8,759 nt of DNA, taken from positions 1 through 8,759 of the forward strand of contig JAATGO010000002.1 in the NCBI GenBank assembly GCA_015654605.1, written 5' to 3'. The notes beneath the pieces are model-generated. The model searched no databases, was not told where the DNA came from, and saw only the letters and a list, made by a program, of their open reading frames with translations. This DNA comes from Betaproteobacteria bacterium (GTDB taxonomy: Bacteria > Pseudomonadota > Gammaproteobacteria > Burkholderiales > Burkholderiaceae). Every line of letters starts with the position of its first letter. Position 1 is the first letter of the stretch. This document shows positions 7,129-8,759 of this stretch, one piece after another. The translations under genes were made by a program, and so were the position numbers.

Positions 7129-7188
7129 ATTTACATAAAAGATATCCTAATAACGAGTGAATCACCCATCATTTCGGTTGTTAAAATC

Positions 7189-7953
7189 TTAGGTAGCAGT
7201 CCAGTTAGGCAATCTTTTTTCAGCGAATGCCAAAGCTCCCTCGCGGGCATCTCTAGAAGAGATAACAGGTTCTGTTATCGCCTCTTGCCGTCCAAACATT
7301 TCTTCCAATGACCAATCGCGCTGCTCAACTATGACGCGCTTGCTTGCGGCAACCGACAGGGGAGCATTTCCCAGAATGGTCTTCGCAAGGAGTATAGCTT
7401 CAGCTAGTGCCTGACCCGGCTCTGTCAATCTATTAATCAGGCCATGACGCTCCAAGCGCTCAGCAGATATCATCGCACCGGTGAGCGCAAGCTCCATGGC
7501 AATACGCTCAGGTATCAATCGAGGCAGTCGCAGCAATCCACCTGCACCAGCCACCAAACCACGCTTCACTTCGGGTAAACCGAATTGTGCTGTACGCGAC
7601 GCCACCAAAAGATCACACGCTAACACAGCCTCAAATCCACCAGCCAATGCATATCCTTCAACTGCTGCGATTACCGGTTTGCGCGGTGGAGCCATAACAA
7701 TACCTAGTAATCCCCTGCCTTCCACACGCGGACTTTCACCACGAGTAAATGCCTTCAAGTCCATACCGGAACAGAAATTTCCACCGGCCCCCGTCAAGAT
7801 GGCTAAATGTAAATCGCTCCGACGCTCCATTTCATCTATCGCTTCGCACACACCATACGATACCGATCGATTAACAGCGTTTTTTACTTCAGGTCGGTTA
7901 AGCGTAATAATCATTAACCCATTTTCGCATTCAACCAACACTTCTTTTTCCAT
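7189..7953 (-). CDS. Enoyl-CoA hydratase/isomerase (crotonase) family protein
   Basis: This 254-residue protein has full crotonase length (about 255-260). Such enzymes bind acyl-CoA and most commonly add water to a 2-enoyl-CoA. FCSGMDL (60-66) and LAGGFEA (103-109) supply the oxyanion-hole region. Both acid residues of classical enoyl-CoA hydratase appear conserved: Glu108 in AGGFEAV and Glu128 in FGLPEVKRG, followed by GAGGLLRLPR (136-145). Hydratase chemistry is therefore likelier than an isomerase or ligase variant. I chose ATG 7953 because GGGAG lies 7 nt upstream. In-frame GTG codons at 7959 and 7956 sit too close to that site. The gene is followed by a 290-bp gap before the cyclase unit and is divergent from the second CoA transferase across 261 bp. 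It probably hydrates the product of the local acyl-CoA dehydrogenase; a CaiD-like role is possible given the CaiB-like neighbours. Confidence 0.92.
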   Translation of the reverse strand: MEKEVLVECENGLMIITLNRPEVKNAVNRSVSYGVCEAIDEMERRSDLHLAILTGAGGNFCSGMDLKAFTRGESPRVEGRGLLGIVMAPPRKPVIAAVEGYALAGGFEAVLACDLLVASRTAQFGLPEVKRGLVAGAGGLLRLPRLIPERIAMELALTGAMISAERLERHGLINRLTEPGQALAEAILLAKTILGNAPLSVAASKRVIVEQRDWSLEEMFGRQEAITEPVISSRDAREGALAFAEKRLPNWTAT

Positions 7954-8010
7954 CACCACTCTCCCTTATCCCATTCATTGAGACTGACCAAGCTCGATAT
8001 TAACTAATTT

Positions 8011-8024
8011 ATACCAGTTAGTAT
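8011..8024. promoter_or_regulatory. Candidate operator, copy 2 (crotonase promoter)
   Basis: ATACC-AGTT-AGTAT on the + strand, or ATACT-AACT-GGTAT read toward the crotonase. It lies 58-71 bases before the crotonase start. Its right arm overlaps TATACT on the minus strand (8025-8020), a good -10 candidate, although no strong -35 box is apparent. Binding here would block RNA polymerase. It shares the arms and 4-base spacing with the copies at 7115 and 8166. Confidence 0.5.
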
Positions 8025-8121
8025 AATTACATTCTTTTAAGGAAAACTCTCGCGCATCTCATTGTGATTTCATTTTTACACATGCTATGTTCTTTACATT
8101 CATTAGCGATGGACTTATTCC

Positions 8122-8144
8122 AAATATTACCAATAGGAATATTT
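8122..8144. repeat. Second inverted repeat in the divergent promoter region
   Basis: AAATATT (8122-8128) and AATATTT (8138-8144) form a perfect 7-bp dyad with a 9-base spacer. An overlapping TATTCC/GGAATA pair is at 8116-8121 and 8136-8141. The right arm touches the proposed -35 box of the second CoA transferase, so it could be an activator or repressor site. The arms are almost pure AT, so chance is a real alternative. Confidence 0.35.
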
Positions 8145-8170
8145 AAACTAATATAGTAATATTATATACT
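8142..8170 (+). promoter_or_regulatory. Candidate sigma-70 promoter of the second CoA transferase
   Basis: TTTAAA (8142-8147, four of six matches to TTGACA) and TATACT (8165-8170, five of six matches to TATAAT) are separated by 17 bases. Transcription would begin near 8177, giving a leader of about 38 nt. The -10 box overlaps the dyad at 8166-8179. A TATAAA at 8197-8202 is a less likely -10 because it would leave almost no leader before the ATG at 8215. Confidence 0.45.
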
Positions 8171-8179
8171 TGTAAGTAT
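8166..8179. promoter_or_regulatory. Candidate operator, copy 3 (second CoA-transferase promoter)
   Basis: ATACT-TGTA-AGTAT has both arms perfect. It lies 36-49 bases before the ATG at 8215 and covers most of the proposed -10 box and the start point, a position typical of repression by occlusion. It is the third copy of the 5-4-5 dyad in this window. Confidence 0.5.
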
Positions 8180-8214
8180 TTAAAAATATCAATGTGTATA
8201 AAAGGTAAAAGTTA

Positions 8215-8759
8215 ATGACTTCACTACCATTGGCTGGCATTCGAATCCTAAGTTTGGCTGAACAATATCCCGGTCCTTTTGCCACTATGTTATTAGCCGA
8301 CCTTGGTGCAGATGTAATACTGATAGAGCGACCGGATGGAGGAGATCCATCACGCCGTTTCCCAGGGTTATTTGCTTCACTTAATCGCAATAAGCGCTCC
8401 GTAACTCTGAACCTAAAATCATCCGTAGATTACGAACGGTTCTTACAACTGGTCGATAGTAGCGATGTTGTCATTGAGGGATTTCGACCAGGTGTGATGG
8501 AGCGCTTAAACTTAAGCGCAAACATATTACGTGCACGAAAACCCTCATTGATATTTACATCAATTTCGTCGTTCGGACAAAATGGCCCAATGGCTAGCGT
8601 TGCTGGACATGATCTTAGCATCCAAGCTGCAGCGGGTATAATCGACGTGCCGTTGGGAAAAGAAGTCGAAGCAATCTTACCTACGTTGCCATTAGCGGAT
8701 ATCGCATCTGCCATGTTTGCTGCAATGGGTATAGTCACTGCACTTTTTTCACGCTCACA
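8215..8759 (+). CDS. CaiB/BaiF family CoA transferase/racemase, N-terminal part
   Basis: The open frame runs from ATG 8215 to the window end without a stop, giving 181 complete codons. The rest of a protein normally 380-410 residues long is outside. AAAGG lies about 9 nt before the start. Family features are LAGIRILSLAEQYPGPFATM (6-25), LADLGADVILIERPDGGDPS (27-46), and NRNKRSVTLNLK (57-68). Then come VVIEGFRPGVMERL (85-98) and SSFGQNGP (118-125). The putative nucleophile is Asp133 in AGHDLSIQAAAG (130-141). The GHD motif resembles that of alpha-methylacyl-CoA racemases more than the AYDD motif of the other local CoA transferase, so the two are not recent duplicates and probably act on different acyl groups or steps. 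Either CoA transfer or 2-methylacyl-CoA racemisation is possible. It is transcribed divergently from the crotonase. Confidence 0.88.
   Translation, partial: MTSLPLAGIRILSLAEQYPGPFATMLLADLGADVILIERPDGGDPSRRFPGLFASLNRNKRSVTLNLKSSVDYERFLQLVDSSDVVIEGFRPGVMERLNLSANILRARKPSLIFTSISSFGQNGPMASVAGHDLSIQAAAGIIDVPLGKEVEAILPTLPLADIASAMFAAMGIVTALFSRS

Larger units (their letters stand above)
6899..7188. other. AT-rich gap between crotonase and cyclase operon
   Basis: These 290 bases contain no convincing gene. The half nearest the cyclase (6899-7060) has mixed composition and holds a short perfect hairpin at 7030-7044. The half nearest the crotonase (7061-7140) is extremely AT-rich and holds two copies of the recurrent dyad. 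The promoter of the cyclase, CoA-transferase, dehydrogenase unit should be here, giving a leader of possibly 100-200 nt. A TATGAT hexamer on the minus strand (7076-7071) is a possible -10 box, but no matching -35 box is apparent. Confidence 0.5.

Noticed and set aside
7481..7981. 166-residue + strand frame opposite the crotonase
   Set aside because: It is antisense to conserved catalytic segments, and its composition is that of a mirrored coding frame.
8148..8738. Two minus-strand frames (8148-8390 and 8430-8738) at the right end
   Set aside because: They overlap the strongly supported CaiB/BaiF frame on the + strand, which is open to the window edge.
1..8759. Mobile elements, CRISPR arrays, tRNA or rRNA genes
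   Set aside because: No transposase or integrase motif, regularly spaced repeat array, cloverleaf-like segment or rRNA-like segment was seen on either strand.

Overview
The window reads as the chromosome of a Gram-negative betaproteobacterium, most likely a moderate-GC member of Burkholderiales (Alcaligenaceae or Oxalobacteraceae style). The evidence is the RNase G C-terminus at the left edge, a Burkholderiales-type trimeric porin ending in Phe, and a TctA/TctB tripartite tricarboxylate transporter pair. No mobile element, phage gene, tRNA, rRNA or CRISPR array is visible. The genus cannot be fixed from the sequence alone.

Layout: positions 1-136 carry the last 44 codons of rng (RNase G, + strand). 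It converges on a minus-strand block across a perfect 10-bp hairpin (143-169). In the order of transcription, the minus-strand block is: an enoyl-CoA hydratase/crotonase (7953-7189); a 290-bp AT-rich gap; a tight three-gene unit of a metal-dependent cyclase-family hydrolase with a TTG start (6898-6023), a class III (CaiB/BaiF) CoA transferase (5998-4775) and an acyl-CoA dehydrogenase (4765-3602); a 223-bp gap; a porin (3378-2308); and the membrane subunits tctB (2166-1702) and tctA (1698-172). A second, different CaiB/BaiF protein starts at 8215 on the + strand, divergent from the crotonase, and runs off the right end.

Together the genes look like a self-contained uptake and catabolism locus for an organic acid. 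The porin would bring it across the outer membrane and TctAB across the inner membrane. The cyclase-family enzyme would hydrolyse a ring, lactone or amide. A CoA transferase would activate the acid, and the dehydrogenase and hydratase would carry out beta-oxidation-like steps. The substrate is not identifiable. No tctC (periplasmic binding protein), thiolase, lyase or regulator gene lies inside the window.

The most interesting non-coding signal is a recurrent dyad, ATACY-N4-AGTAT. It occurs three times (7115-7128, 8011-8024, 8166-8179), with a degenerate fourth copy at 7074-7087. All copies are in intergenic DNA upstream of the three catabolic transcription units. In the crotonase and second CoA transferase promoter regions it overlaps a TATACT -10-like hexamer. 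It is a good candidate for the operator of a single local regulator encoded outside this window.
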